Below, piece by piece: positions 24,038 through 34,301 of a DNA stretch of 41,765 nt. The stretch is taken from NCBI GenBank assembly GCA_944319925.1, contig CALUFQ010000028.1, positions 1 to 41,765 on the forward strand. The letters run 5' to 3'. The notes under the pieces were generated by a model that did not search any database, was not told the DNA's origin, and was given only the letters and a program-made list of their open reading frames with translations. The position numbers were made by a program, and so were the translations under genes. Source of the DNA: an uncultured Paraprevotella sp. Lineage in GTDB: Bacteria; Bacteroidota; Bacteroidia; Bacteroidales; Bacteroidaceae. Numbering within the stretch: the stretch's first letter is position 1; each line of letters opens with the position of its first letter.

Positions 24038-26878
24038 ATGAAAGGCAGTAACATTAAACGTAAACTTTGTCGTTTTACTTATTCTGCTTGTGCTTTGTCT
24101 TTTGCCATGGGGATGTTTGTCTCGTGTGAGGACGAGTTGCTCACGGGGACACCGGATTGGCTGGGCAGCAGTATCTATGAGGAGCTGCAAAAGCGCGGGA
24201 ATTACCAAACGACGTTGAGCTTGATTAGTGATCCGGCCATCAATCAACAGACGGTCTTGAGCCTTACGGGGAGCAAGACGCTGTTTGTGGCCAACGACGA
24301 GGCCTATGACCGGTTCTTCAAGAACAATTCCTGGGGGGTGCGGAGCTTTGCCGAATTGAGCGAGGCGCAGAAAAAGCTTCTGTTCAATTCGTCCATGGTG
24401 AACAGTGCTTACCTCATCGAGTTGATGTCGGACTTGAGCAGTGAGGATGAGAATACCGAGGCGGGGGCCTGCATGCGGCGGGCCACGGCGCACGACGTTT
24501 TCGACTCCATTCCCGTCCTGCGCGCCGGCGACATGCCCGATAATCCGTATTGGGCGAAATTTCGCGAGCAGTATCCCGACGGGGGAAATGAGGGCATGCT
24601 TGTCTTGCGCGACAACACGAGTGCCTGGATGGCGCATTTCTTGCCGGCCTTCATGAGCAACAACGCCATTACCGACGACGACTTGTCGTTCCTGACCAAC
24701 GGGGCTTGTGACAACACGAATGAGTCTTACATTAACGGGCAACGTCTGACGGAACAGGACATCACGTGCCAGAACGGCTACATCCAGGTCGTGGAGAACG
24801 TGATGGAGCCGTTGCCGAACATGGCCGAGGTCATCCGTCAAGACCCCGAGCTGTCCATCTTCAGCGGCTTGTTGGACCGCTTCTGTGTGCCGGTGTTGGA
24901 TGAGGGGAATACGGAACGGTATAATCAATACAACACGGGCGAAACGAAGCCGGTGTATGTGTGGCGTTATTTCAATAGCGGTTTCGATCTCGGCGCCAAT
25001 GGCAATGCGCTGACGGCCACCGATGACGGCGTGGCGGCAGACAATTTGTTGCCCTACGATCCGGGATGGAACCAGTATCGTAATGCGACCGCTTCCACCA
25101 CGGCGGAAGACATGGCCGTCATCATCGCGCCCACCGATGATGCCTTCAACCGTTTCTTCACGGAGTCGGGTTCCGGAAAGTTCCTGATGGAGCAGTATGA
25201 AGATGTGGAGCACATTCCCGACCACATCGTGGTGGATTTGTTGGAGAACTTCATGAAAACCTCGCTGGTGGCTACGGTGCCCAGCAAGTTCGAGACCGTG
25301 ACGAATTCGGCGGGACATAAAATGAAACTTTCCAAGGGCGAACCGGGTGGAAAGACAGGCATCGGGTCTTGCCTCATGGCCAACAATGGCATGGTCTATA
25401 AGTCCAATGAAGTCTATGTGGTGCCCGAGTATCAGTCGGTGGCTTTCCCTGCCTCCTTGGACGATGACATCCGGATTATGCGCACCATCATCGAGGAACT
25501 GAACTACGATGCCTATCTGAACTCCATGGATAGCGAGTTCATGCTGATCCTGCCTACGGACGAGGCATTGTCCCATTACGTGGACCCTGTGGACTACCAG
25601 ACCAATTCGCCCACTGTGACCCGCTTCTATTATAATGACGACCCCGACCGTAAGCCGGAGGATAATCTTATTAAGTGCTATCGTTTCCGGGCTACCAGGA
25701 ATCCCGATGGCTCGCTGAGCTATCCTGACGTGATGAATGAGGATTTGGCGATGGCTAATCCGTGGGATAAGTATGCCACCGGTACGGACGAGGAACGGGA
25801 AAATGATTATGTGGAGAACCGCCTGAAGGACGTGTTGGAAAATTCCATCATTGTGAAAGACCGGGCGGCGAGTGCCGCCGCAGGGCGCGACGTGTGGGTG
25901 ACCAAGGGCGGATGCCCCCTGATTTTGTCCGGTTCGGGCGAGGGGCTGCGGATAATCACTCCTTATAATAAGGAAGTGGCCGAAAACGGAGGAGGTTCGC
26001 CCGATGAGCTTGTTGTGCGCCAAGGAGGTTATTACAACATGGGCACCAACCCGAACGGAAACGGCGAGACTTTCGTGGTGGACGAGGATGTGGTCAATCC
26101 GTCCAGCAAGTCTGTGCATACCCTGCTGGAGGAACTGGCAGAGAAAGACCCGCGTTACAGCGAGTTTTTGAATATATTGGATTTCAGTTCCTTGCGTGTA
26201 CTGTTGTGCGACCGCAAGGGGACGGGGTCTTCCTATAAATCTATAGGAAACGGTTATACGCTGAGTGTGATGCAGAACTATAATTATACGGTGTATGTGC
26301 CCACGACGGAGGAAATCCAGAAATTATATGATGAAAACCTCCTTCCCACGCGGGAATTTGTCGAGGAGAAGAGGGAAGAGTTGGAGAATGCTTCCATTGC
26401 AGAAAAGGAAAAGTTGCAAAATGAGGTGGATAGCTTGGAGGCGTTGATAGACAACTTCATCCGGTATCATATCCAAAGCCGTGCCGTATATTTGGGCGGG
26501 CCGAATGGTTCCGCGACCTATGAGACGACTTATTTGTCGGGTGGACGTTTTTCTACGTTGAGGGTGGACAACAACAGCTCTTATGACGGGAATACGCTTC
26601 AGTCTGGAGGCAGCCTTACGATACAGGCGTTGAATCGTGCCAATGAGCCGGTAGGCGATGAATGTCGCGTGTTGGAGGGCAATTATTTTGCCCGTGAATA
26701 CCATTTCCGTGCAGACCGTAGTGCGTTGGATGTGGACAGAGACACAAATAATGACCCCGTGATAGCAAGGATTGAACAGGCCACCCGCATCTATAACTCT
26801 GCTACGGCAGTGGTACATCTGATCGACAAGCCTTTGCCTTACTATGAGATCATGGGACTGGAGGCCACACAGAATTAA
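24038..26878 (+). CDS. Surface lipoprotein with about four FAS1 (fasciclin) domains
   Basis: First gene of the seven-gene operon. The signal peptide ends in the lipobox-like FVSC with Cys30, followed by EDE, an acidic pattern typical of Bacteroidetes lipoproteins sent to the cell surface. The FAS1 core strand recurs four times: TLFVANDEAYDRFF (~81), VIIAPTDDAFNRFF (~361), MLILPTDEALSHY (~502) and TVYVPTTEEIQKLY (~751). FAS1 domains are known from adhesion proteins; in Bacteroidetes they are often found beside SusC/SusD. At 946 aa it is the largest of the three FAS1 proteins here. A charged helical stretch (residues ~775-805) may form a coiled coil. The SusC gene follows after 28 nt. The ligand is unknown. 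Confidence 0.82.
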   Translation: MKGSNIKRKLCRFTYSACALSFAMGMFVSCEDELLTGTPDWLGSSIYEELQKRGNYQTTLSLISDPAINQQTVLSLTGSKTLFVANDEAYDRFFKNNSWGVRSFAELSEAQKKLLFNSSMVNSAYLIELMSDLSSEDENTEAGACMRRATAHDVFDSIPVLRAGDMPDNPYWAKFREQYPDGGNEGMLVLRDNTSAWMAHFLPAFMSNNAITDDDLSFLTNGACDNTNESYINGQRLTEQDITCQNGYIQVVENVMEPLPNMAEVIRQDPELSIFSGLLDRFCVPVLDEGNTERYNQYNTGETKPVYVWRYFNSGFDLGANGNALTATDDGVAADNLLPYDPGWNQYRNATASTTAEDMAVIIAPTDDAFNRFFTESGSGKFLMEQYEDVEHIPDHIVVDLLENFMKTSLVATVPSKFETVTNSAGHKMKLSKGEPGGKTGIGSCLMANNGMVYKSNEVYVVPEYQSVAFPASLDDDIRIMRTIIEELNYDAYLNSMDSEFMLILPTDEALSHYVDPVDYQTNSPTVTRFYYNDDPDRKPEDNLIKCYRFRATRNPDGSLSYPDVMNEDLAMANPWDKYATGTDEERENDYVENRLKDVLENSIIVKDRAASAAAGRDVWVTKGGCPLILSGSGEGLRIITPYNKEVAENGGGSPDELVVRQGGYYNMGTNPNGNGETFVVDEDVVNPSSKSVHTLLEELAEKDPRYSEFLNILDFSSLRVLLCDRKGTGSSYKSIGNGYTLSVMQNYNYTVYVPTTEEIQKLYDENLLPTREFVEEKREELENASIAEKEKLQNEVDSLEALIDNFIRYHIQSRAVYLGGPNGSATYETTYLSGGRFSTLRVDNNSSYDGNTLQSGGSLTIQALNRANEPVGDECRVLEGNYFAREYHFRADRSALDVDRDTNNDPVIARIEQATRIYNSATAVVHLIDKPLPYYEIMGLEATQN

Positions 26879-26906
26879 GCGAATAACCCTTAAACGAAGG
26901 AAAACG

Positions 26907-29900
26907 ATGAAAAATTTAAGATATTATCTTTTGGTTTGCTGCCTGGCGGTGGCCTTGGCGGTGAACGCACAGGGGATTACGAGCGTGAGCGGAACCGTGT
27001 CCGATTCTTTCGGGCCGGTGGCGGGGGCTGCTGTGGTCGAGGTGGACGCGTCCAACCGTAACATTTCAGCCACGGTGACCGATTTCAACGGTAATTTCAC
27101 CCTGAAAATCAAAAGCCCGCAAAACAAACTGAAGTTCAGCTATGTGGGCATGAAGCCACAGACCCTTCCCATCAACAAGCGGGTCTATAACATTACTTTG
27201 GAAGACGCCATGGTGCTCAAGACCGTGGAAATCAAGGCCAAAAAGCGCGTGGAGTCTTCCGGCTTGGCCATCCCCGAACGTGAATATTCGGGTGCCATGC
27301 AGACCATCAGTGCCAAGGAGTTCGAAGGCTTGGGCCTGACTTCCGTGGACGAGGCCCTGCAGGGACGTATCGCCGGTTTGGACATCGTGATGAATTCCGG
27401 AAACCTGGGTTCCGGCACGACGATGCGCCTGCGTGGTGTGACCTCCATCTCCACGCTGACCAGTTCAGATCCCTTGATTGTGGTGAACGGCGACGTGTGG
27501 AATGTCGATCAGACGGATTTCGATGTGAACACGGCCAACGACGAGCGTTTCGCCCAGTTGTTGAACATCAACCCCGAGGACATCGAGAGCATCAGCGTGT
27601 TGAAGGATGCCGCCGCGACGGCCATCTGGGGGTCCCAGGGTGCCAACGGTGTCATCGAAATCAAGACCAAGCGCGGTTCGCGCGGGGCACCCCGCCTGTC
27701 TTACTCGTTCCGTCTGACGGCGAACTACCAGCCCAAGGGCGTGGATTTGCTGACGGGCGACCAATACACCATGATGTTGAAGGAAGCCTACTTCAACCCC
27801 CGTCTGAGCGACGAGGCCGCCAACATTCCCGAGTTGAACTACATCACCGACCGCAGACAGTTCTCCGAGTGGCAGATGTTCAACAACAATACGGACTGGG
27901 TGGACGAAGTGACGCAGGTCGGCTGGCGGCAGAACCACTTCATTTCTATTACCGGTGGCGGCGAGAAAGCCACGTTCCGCATCTCCGGTGGGTACGACCA
28001 TGAGACGGGTTCTGTCATCGAGCAGCGGCTCGACCGCTTCACGACTCGCATGATGTTGGACTACTACGTGAGCGACCGCATCAAGATTATCAGTGACTTC
28101 TCCATGACCTACACGAAGAACCGCCGCAACTCGGACGACCTCTTGTCCATCGCCTACCGCAAGATGCCGAACCTGGCGATTTTTGAGGAAGACGAGCAGG
28201 GCAATTCCCTTGGCCGTTACTACGAGATGTTGCAGGGAGTGGAAGGCGACCGTTTGGGAGACCAGCGAGGATTGGTCAACCCGATTGCCAGCGCGAAATA
28301 TGCCAAGAACGACTACACGACGTATGCCATTGATCCCAAATTGGAGCTGCAGTATGACCTTCTCGGCGTGGATGCCAACTCCCACCGGCTGACCTATAAC
28401 GGAAAGGTCGTGATGAATGTGTTCAATGCTTATACAGACACTTATTATCCGCGCGACCTGTCCACGCGTGAGTGGAACAACGGCGTGAGCAGTGCGTCGA
28501 GTGCCAGTTCCAAGAGCTTGGCGTTCACCACGACGCATACCCTGACGTTCCAGCCCCATTTCCTGAACGAGGACCATTCCCTCATGGCGATGGGACGCTT
28601 CCAGCTGGTGTCCGGCACGTCGAGCGACCAAAGCACGAACGTGGCCGGCCTGCCCCATGGCATCGAGGCGCCGAGCGCGGGCGGCATCAATCCGGGCATG
28701 TCCAGCAACTTCAACCGTTGGCGCAGCCTTTACTACACCTTCTCCGCCCACTATGCTTATAAGGAAAGGTATATTTTCGACGTGTCTGCCCGTGTGGACG
28801 GCACCACCAAGTTCGGCCCCGGCAGCCGTTGGGGTGTGTTCCCTGCCGTGTCCGGCCGTTGGAACATCATTGATGAACCTTGGATGGAAGGCACCCGCAA
28901 GTGGTTGTCCATGTTGTCCATCCGTCCGGGTTGGGGTATGACGGGTAACCAGCCCCGTGAGGACTACCTTTATGTGAACCAGTATGTGTCGGCGAACACT
29001 TATTTGGGCACGTCCGCCATGGCACCGGGCAACTTGAAGATGAACACTCTCAAGTGGGAGCGGAAATACAGTTGGAATGTCGGTTTCGACCTCGGCTTTT
29101 GGGACAACCGGCTCACGGCGGACATCAACCTCTATTGGCAGACCACGAAAGACATGTTGATGGGCAACGTCCGGGTGCCGAGCATTTCCGGTTTTGTGAA
29201 TTATCCTTATCGGAACGCCGGCGACATGCAGAACAATGGTTGGGAATTCAACATCCAGACCAACCGCCTGGTGCAGAAAGGCAAGTTCTTCATGGACGTG
29301 AACGTCACGTTTGCCAACAACCGGAACGTCATCACGCGGATGGACCCGAACATCCTGGCCACGTTGAACACCGACTGGGAGCCTGCGAACGCTAAGTTGT
29401 TGCAGCGGGTGCAGGTGGACAATCCCTTCGGCGCGATTTACGGCTACCGTTCCAAGGGGGTCTATATGTACAACTATGAGACTTACCTGAAGAATTACCG
29501 GGCGGCGCACCCGACGAACCCGACGACCAACCCGGATCCCGAGGCCGTGCAGTGGCTGGCCGATTTCAACAACAACGGTTTTACGGCTCCCATCGTCTAT
29601 GACGCGAACGGACAGGTGGTGAAGGACATGAACGGCGACCCCTTGCAGATGAAATTCAACTACACCTCGGGTAACATCACCAGCGGCACGAACTTCAAAG
29701 GTGGCGATGCCATTTATGAAGACGTGAACCACGACGGCAGCATCAACCAGCTTGATGTGGTTTACCTAGGCAACTCCCTGCCGAAGCTGACGGGTGGTTT
29801 TGGCTTCCGTTTCACTTACGACCGGTGGAGCCTGAACGCGCAGTTCAACTATCGTATCGATTACGACATCGTGAACATGGCGCGGCTGAACATGGAGAGC

Positions 29901-30281
29901 ATGAGCAGCAACAACAACCAAAGCCAGGCCGTGAACTATCGTTGGCGTAAGGAGGGTAATCAGACCACCATCCCGCGTGCCATGATCAATTCGGAAAATG
30001 TGCCCAATTTCAACACGATGATTAGCGACCGTTTCGTGGAGGACGGCACGTTCCTGCGCCTGAACTACCTGCAGCTCTCCTACAGCTTGCCGGAAAAGAT
30101 GGCCAAGAAAATCGGGTTGCGCGGCTTGCGTTTCTATGCCAGCGGCAACAACCTGTTCTGCCTGACGAAGTATTCGGGCGTGGATCCCGAGTTGGGTTAC
30201 GGCGGTTACAGCGTGACGACGGACAACGCGCAGACTCCGCGTGCCAAGTCATATACCTTGGGTGTCACGATTGATTTCTAA
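26907..30281 (+). CDS. SusC-family TonB-dependent outer-membrane transporter 1
   Basis: This 1124-aa protein has a signal peptide (KNLRYYLLVCCLAVALAVNA), a carboxypeptidase-regulatory-like domain (SVSGTVSDSFGPVAGAAV, ~25-100), a plug domain with the SusC signature ISVLKDAAATAIWGSQGANG, and a 22-strand type beta barrel ending in TLGVTIDF. No STN domain is present, so it should not signal to an anti-sigma factor. A short acidic turn, DVNHDGSINQLD, resembles the calcium-loop-like segment common in SusC proteins. The open frame extends upstream to 26844, but ATG 26907 begins exactly at the signal peptide. It works with the SusD lipoprotein encoded 21 nt downstream to import a ligand across the outer membrane. 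Confidence 0.95.
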   Translation: MKNLRYYLLVCCLAVALAVNAQGITSVSGTVSDSFGPVAGAAVVEVDASNRNISATVTDFNGNFTLKIKSPQNKLKFSYVGMKPQTLPINKRVYNITLEDAMVLKTVEIKAKKRVESSGLAIPEREYSGAMQTISAKEFEGLGLTSVDEALQGRIAGLDIVMNSGNLGSGTTMRLRGVTSISTLTSSDPLIVVNGDVWNVDQTDFDVNTANDERFAQLLNINPEDIESISVLKDAAATAIWGSQGANGVIEIKTKRGSRGAPRLSYSFRLTANYQPKGVDLLTGDQYTMMLKEAYFNPRLSDEAANIPELNYITDRRQFSEWQMFNNNTDWVDEVTQVGWRQNHFISITGGGEKATFRISGGYDHETGSVIEQRLDRFTTRMMLDYYVSDRIKIISDFSMTYTKNRRNSDDLLSIAYRKMPNLAIFEEDEQGNSLGRYYEMLQGVEGDRLGDQRGLVNPIASAKYAKNDYTTYAIDPKLELQYDLLGVDANSHRLTYNGKVVMNVFNAYTDTYYPRDLSTREWNNGVSSASSASSKSLAFTTTHTLTFQPHFLNEDHSLMAMGRFQLVSGTSSDQSTNVAGLPHGIEAPSAGGINPGMSSNFNRWRSLYYTFSAHYAYKERYIFDVSARVDGTTKFGPGSRWGVFPAVSGRWNIIDEPWMEGTRKWLSMLSIRPGWGMTGNQPREDYLYVNQYVSANTYLGTSAMAPGNLKMNTLKWERKYSWNVGFDLGFWDNRLTADINLYWQTTKDMLMGNVRVPSISGFVNYPYRNAGDMQNNGWEFNIQTNRLVQKGKFFMDVNVTFANNRNVITRMDPNILATLNTDWEPANAKLLQRVQVDNPFGAIYGYRSKGVYMYNYETYLKNYRAAHPTNPTTNPDPEAVQWLADFNNNGFTAPIVYDANGQVVKDMNGDPLQMKFNYTSGNITSGTNFKGGDAIYEDVNHDGSINQLDVVYLGNSLPKLTGGFGFRFTYDRWSLNAQFNYRIDYDIVNMARLNMESMSSNNNQSQAVNYRWRKEGNQTTIPRAMINSENVPNFNTMISDRFVEDGTFLRLNYLQLSYSLPEKMAKKIGLRGLRFYASGNNLFCLTKYSGVDPELGYGGYSVTTDNAQTPRAKSYTLGVTIDF

Positions 30282-30302
30282 TTTTTGAAAAAGCAAACTG
30301 AT

Positions 30303-32015
30303 ATGAAAAAGATATGGTTTAAATCTGTGTGCGTGGCCTTGGCGGGGTTGTCCTTGGCTTCTTGCGGCGATTTCCTGCAAATCTATCCTCTGACCATGGT
30401 CTATGAGGACAACTATTGGAACGAGAAGAAGGATGTGGACCAGATTGTGGCCGGATGCTACACCCGCATGCAGGATGACGATTTCATGCGCCGGGTGTTC
30501 CTGTGGGGCGAAGTGCGTTCCGACAACGTAATCTATTCCGGTTCTAGACTTAGGAATGCTAATTCCGAATCGGATGAGGCGAAGTTCGTGAACGAGAACA
30601 TCCTGTCCACCAATATCTATACCACTTGGGACGCGTTCTATTCGGTCATTGACCGCTGCAACCTGGTCATTGCGAAGATTCCCGAGGTGGCGGCTGCCGA
30701 CCCGAGCTACCTGGAGAGCGACCAGCTGGCCACGATTGCCGAAGTGTCCGCGCTGCGTGCCTTGTGTTACTTCTATTTGGTGCGTACGTTCAGGGACGTG
30801 CCTTACTATACGTATGCCATCACCAATGACGAGCAGCCGCTTAATTTGCCGGTTACGCGTGGCGAAGAAATCCTGCAGAACCTGATTGCCGACTTGGAGT
30901 CGGTGTGGTCCAACGCCTTGACGGCCTGGCCGGCGCAAGATGGGGTCGATGTGAGTTATGGGCGCATCACGCAAAATGCCATTTTCGCCCTGTTGGCCGA
31001 CATGCACCTGTGGCTGGGCAATTTCACGCAAGCGGCGGACTACGCCGAGCGGGTCATAAAAGCCAAGAGAGAGTATTTCGAAAACAACCGCTCTTATCCT
31101 TCCTTGAGGTTGAACGGGGAGACTTGGCCGTTGATACCGGATAATGGGCCGACTTATCCTGTGGGCTATGCTTATCAGTATAATTTTGGAAATGGAGCAG
31201 TGGTTTACGGTCCCGAAACGGCAAGCCCTGAGAGCGTCTTTGAGTTGAATTTCTCGAATAACATTGAGGATGCTACGGCAAAGGGCAACCCGATTGTGCC
31301 AAGCTTGTTCCGAAATTTGTGGGGAGAAACGGATTGGGGGTGCTATTCGCCGGCTGCGTCTTTGGAGACGGAATTCAATTCGCCGTCATTGTTTCCTGCG
31401 AATGATTCCCGCATTCGTGAATCTATGAGGAATGAATCCGGAGGCTTGTCGATAGCCAAATATGTGTATCCTAGTATTACGGAACCGGTAGATGACGATG
31501 ATGATGGCTACGGTTTGTCTATTTCCCAACGCAATGTGGCTAACTGGATATTTTACCGCGTGAGTGAGATCATGCTTATCAAGGCGGAAGCGTTGATTTA
31601 CCAGATGTCTGATGACGGATCTGAACGTGATGAGGAATTGCGGAGCGAGGCGTTCGCCCTTATCAATGCCGTGGAGACACGTTCCGCCGACGAGGGGCAA
31701 TCTTCCTTGAGTTCTGCTGAATATTCGACAAAATCCACCATGATTGAGTTGGTTTATCAGGCGCGTCGCCGGGAATTGATGTTTGAAGGCAAGCGCTGGT
31801 TCGACCTCGTGCGCCGCAGCATTCGCGATGGGAACACGACTTATCTCAGAAGCCAGGTGCAAAACAAATACAACAGCGCAACGACCGCCAACAAGTTTGG
31901 GGATTTTAACGCCGTTTATTTGCCTTACAATCATAACGAGGTCGTGGTGAATGAAAACTTGCAGCAGAACCCGGCTTATCCGGAGGAAGGGGAATCTTAC
32001 GAGTCAACGAATTAA
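30303..32015 (+). CDS. SusD/RagB-family surface lipoprotein 1
   Basis: This is the ligand-capturing lid of the SusCD pair. The lipobox is LSLASC with Cys21 in the 570-aa protein starting at ATG 30303, followed by GDFLQIYP, the usual SusD N-terminal pattern. ALRALCYFYLVRTFRDVPYYT is the typical TPR-like helix (given here as ALRALCYFYLVR and FRDVPYYT), and the C-terminal REL.FEGKRWFDLVRRS block is classic. An in-frame TTG at 30285 is unlikely to be used. It follows SusC 1 after 21 nt. Part of the middle (about 31150-31660) is more AT-rich with different codon preferences than its flanks. The ligand cannot be predicted. Confidence 0.94.
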   Translation: MKKIWFKSVCVALAGLSLASCGDFLQIYPLTMVYEDNYWNEKKDVDQIVAGCYTRMQDDDFMRRVFLWGEVRSDNVIYSGSRLRNANSESDEAKFVNENILSTNIYTTWDAFYSVIDRCNLVIAKIPEVAAADPSYLESDQLATIAEVSALRALCYFYLVRTFRDVPYYTYAITNDEQPLNLPVTRGEEILQNLIADLESVWSNALTAWPAQDGVDVSYGRITQNAIFALLADMHLWLGNFTQAADYAERVIKAKREYFENNRSYPSLRLNGETWPLIPDNGPTYPVGYAYQYNFGNGAVVYGPETASPESVFELNFSNNIEDATAKGNPIVPSLFRNLWGETDWGCYSPAASLETEFNSPSLFPANDSRIRESMRNESGGLSIAKYVYPSITEPVDDDDDGYGLSISQRNVANWIFYRVSEIMLIKAEALIYQMSDDGSERDEELRSEAFALINAVETRSADEGQSSLSSAEYSTKSTMIELVYQARRRELMFEGKRWFDLVRRSIRDGNTTYLRSQVQNKYNSATTANKFGDFNAVYLPYNHNEVVVNENLQQNPAYPEEGESYESTN

Positions 32016-32036
32016 CAGGAGAATGAACATTAGCTT

Positions 32037-34283
32037 ATGAAACGTTTGTATAAAATATTGATTTCAGCCTGCGTGGCCTTGGTGCTGGCCGTGCAAGTGT
32101 CGTGGCTGACCAGCTGTAACGACGACATGGCTGCCGAGAACTATTATACGTTCACGGGCGAGATGATGAGCGATTATTTGAACAACCGGGAGGACTTCAG
32201 CCTCTTCCGCCGCATCGTGGAGCGGAGCGGCAACATGAGCCTGTTGGCTGCCCGGGGCACGAGCACCTTCTTTCCCGCGACGAATGCGGGCGTGGAGGCT
32301 TATCTGGCCGAGGCAGGCTACGCTTCGGTGGAAGACATCCCGGTGAAGTATTGCGACACGTTGGTGAAAGCCTGTTTCATAGAGAACAAGCCGCTTTACA
32401 CCTATAACATGGAACCCGTGCAGCAGGAAAGCAATGCGTTGAGCCTCCCGATTATCATTGTGACCAGCGACACGTTGGTGGACGGGAGCGGGGTGCCCTT
32501 GAGCGTCATCAACAGCCGCGCCCGCATCATCAATTCCATGAAGAACGACTCTGTCGATAACGGCGTGATTCATCCGGTGGATCGCGTCCTGGTGCCGAAC
32601 ACCACTATCGGGAGCACGTTCCTGCAGCAGCGTTGTGCCGATTTTACGATTTATTACGAGGCCCTGCGCCGCACGAACCTTGTGAAGGCATTGGAGGAAT
32701 TCCGCGATGAGGATTACGAGGTATGGAAAAACGATTATCCGCAATTCCGTTCGGGGATTAAGAGCGGCGGCGTGTTTAATGAAGCGGATATAGGTAAGGC
32801 TGGTTATGATTACATGGCCCGCCGGCCGGATCATCTGGATGCCGGGTTCACGGTGTTTGTCGTGCCCGACAAAGTGTTGTATGAAAAATATCCGGAGTAT
32901 TTCTCTGCGTCCAATTCGCTGGACGAGAATGTGGAAGGATTGTTCGAGCTGGCCAAGACCAAGTACGACGACAACCTTTCAGCGGAGATTTTCGGGTTGG
33001 ACGATATTGATCCCAGAACGGGATTGACCAACAAGGAGGCATGCTGGAACCTGGACTCGCTGGAAAGTCCTTATAATCCGCTGCATCTCTTTATGTCCTA
33101 CCATGTCCTTGACCGGTTGTTCGAGAGCACGAATGTCATGGTGAATGCGTATGGCGTGAACTATTATACACCGAAAAATTCGACAGCTGACCGGACTGAC
33201 TACTTTGATTTGGCCAATCCGACGGAGTGGGTGAGCACGTTGCTGGACTTTACGTTGTTGAAAATCGAAAAGGTGTATTATGCGGTGGATCAGAACGTGG
33301 GGCATTCCGGCGACTTCTACCTCAATCATTGTACGGGGGTGGAGGCTTCCGACAATCCTTCGGGCGAATACCGGAAAGGTGCGCATGTGACCCAGCCGGA
33401 CAACAACTTTTCCATCAACTGCGCTTACTATTACTTGGATGACGTGATTGCCTACGATGCGGACACGCGTGACAACGTGATGAACACGCGCATCCGCATG
33501 GACATGTCCACTGTGTGGCCCGAGCTGACCAATAACCACATCCGTTTGGCAGGCGACATGCGGCAGGAATATAGTGCTGCGTTGGATAACACGGAAGAAA
33601 CGGAGAACTACTACATCCCGTCTGGCTACCTGAAGCACACGGACGTGAGTGAGAACACGATTTTCTTCGTGCAGCGTCCCAAACTGCCATGGTGGAACGT
33701 GGGTGGAGACGAGTTCAATTTCCTCGGCACGAGCTACGACATCACTTTCCGCCTGCCCGCCCTGCCGCCCAACCAGACGTATGAGGTGCGGATGGGGTAT
33801 GCCGGCATGTTGGACCGCGGTATCGCCCAAATTTACCTGGGAGTTGACGATAAAACGCCTGATCCGGTGGGCATCCCGTTGGATCTGCGTTACCAGGCTA
33901 CCGATCCGGCCGTGGGCGGAATCTTCAAAGATGACAATACCACGGATTTGAACGAAAACGAGTGGGAAGAAAATGGGCAGACCATGAAGAACAATGGGTA
34001 TTACCGTGGGCCGACATCCTTATATACGTATGGTGGGAACGTGAGCAACCTGGCAAGTCCCATTGTCACGGGCACAGCCGCCAGCCAAAGCTGGATGTGT
34101 TATAACCGCTATACCTATCGGCGGAAGTTGTGCGATGTCACTCCCGAACCGGGACGTCACAACACGTTGCGCATCCGTTCCGTGTGGGTGGCCGGCAACA
34201 GCGGATGCTTCATGATAGATTACATCGAATTTGTGCCGCATACCATCTGCGGTGTCGGAGGTTTGGGTGAAAATGGAAAGTAA
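32037..34283 (+). CDS. FAS1-domain surface lipoprotein with C-terminal beta domain (B)
   Basis: The 748-aa protein has a signal peptide with WLTSC, lipid Cys27, followed by NDD. Two FAS1-like cores are visible: TSTFFPATNAGVEAYL (~76) and FTVFVVPDKVLYEKY (~271). After about residue 560 the sequence changes to a beta-rich domain (ITFRLPALPPNQTYEVRMGY ... TLRIRSVW ... FMIDYIEFVPHT). This may be a separate binding module. It may belong to one of the DUF families that accompany FAS1 in Bacteroidetes, but I cannot fix which. It sits 21 nt after SusD 1 and 18 nt before the next FAS1 gene. It likely acts at the cell surface with the SusCD pairs. Confidence 0.75.
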   Translation: MKRLYKILISACVALVLAVQVSWLTSCNDDMAAENYYTFTGEMMSDYLNNREDFSLFRRIVERSGNMSLLAARGTSTFFPATNAGVEAYLAEAGYASVEDIPVKYCDTLVKACFIENKPLYTYNMEPVQQESNALSLPIIIVTSDTLVDGSGVPLSVINSRARIINSMKNDSVDNGVIHPVDRVLVPNTTIGSTFLQQRCADFTIYYEALRRTNLVKALEEFRDEDYEVWKNDYPQFRSGIKSGGVFNEADIGKAGYDYMARRPDHLDAGFTVFVVPDKVLYEKYPEYFSASNSLDENVEGLFELAKTKYDDNLSAEIFGLDDIDPRTGLTNKEACWNLDSLESPYNPLHLFMSYHVLDRLFESTNVMVNAYGVNYYTPKNSTADRTDYFDLANPTEWVSTLLDFTLLKIEKVYYAVDQNVGHSGDFYLNHCTGVEASDNPSGEYRKGAHVTQPDNNFSINCAYYYLDDVIAYDADTRDNVMNTRIRMDMSTVWPELTNNHIRLAGDMRQEYSAALDNTEETENYYIPSGYLKHTDVSENTIFFVQRPKLPWWNVGGDEFNFLGTSYDITFRLPALPPNQTYEVRMGYAGMLDRGIAQIYLGVDDKTPDPVGIPLDLRYQATDPAVGGIFKDDNTTDLNENEWEENGQTMKNNGYYRGPTSLYTYGGNVSNLASPIVTGTAASQSWMCYNRYTYRRKLCDVTPEPGRHNTLRIRSVWVAGNSGCFMIDYIEFVPHTICGVGGLGENGK

Positions 34284-34301
34284 TAACCTTTTAATGCAGA
34301 A

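Noticed and set aside
23869-24054. 61-codon minus-strand frame in the leader of the FAS1 operon
   Set aside because: Its composition is low in information, there is no promoter or ribosome site, and it runs into the start of the FAS1 gene.
24014-32834. Very long open frames opposite the FAS1/SusC genes (for example 24014-26119 and 27465-29732 on the minus strand)
   Set aside because: They lie fully antisense to genes with clear signal peptides and family motifs, show no domain motifs, and are rich in His/Arg/Val as expected from the complement of GC-biased codons.
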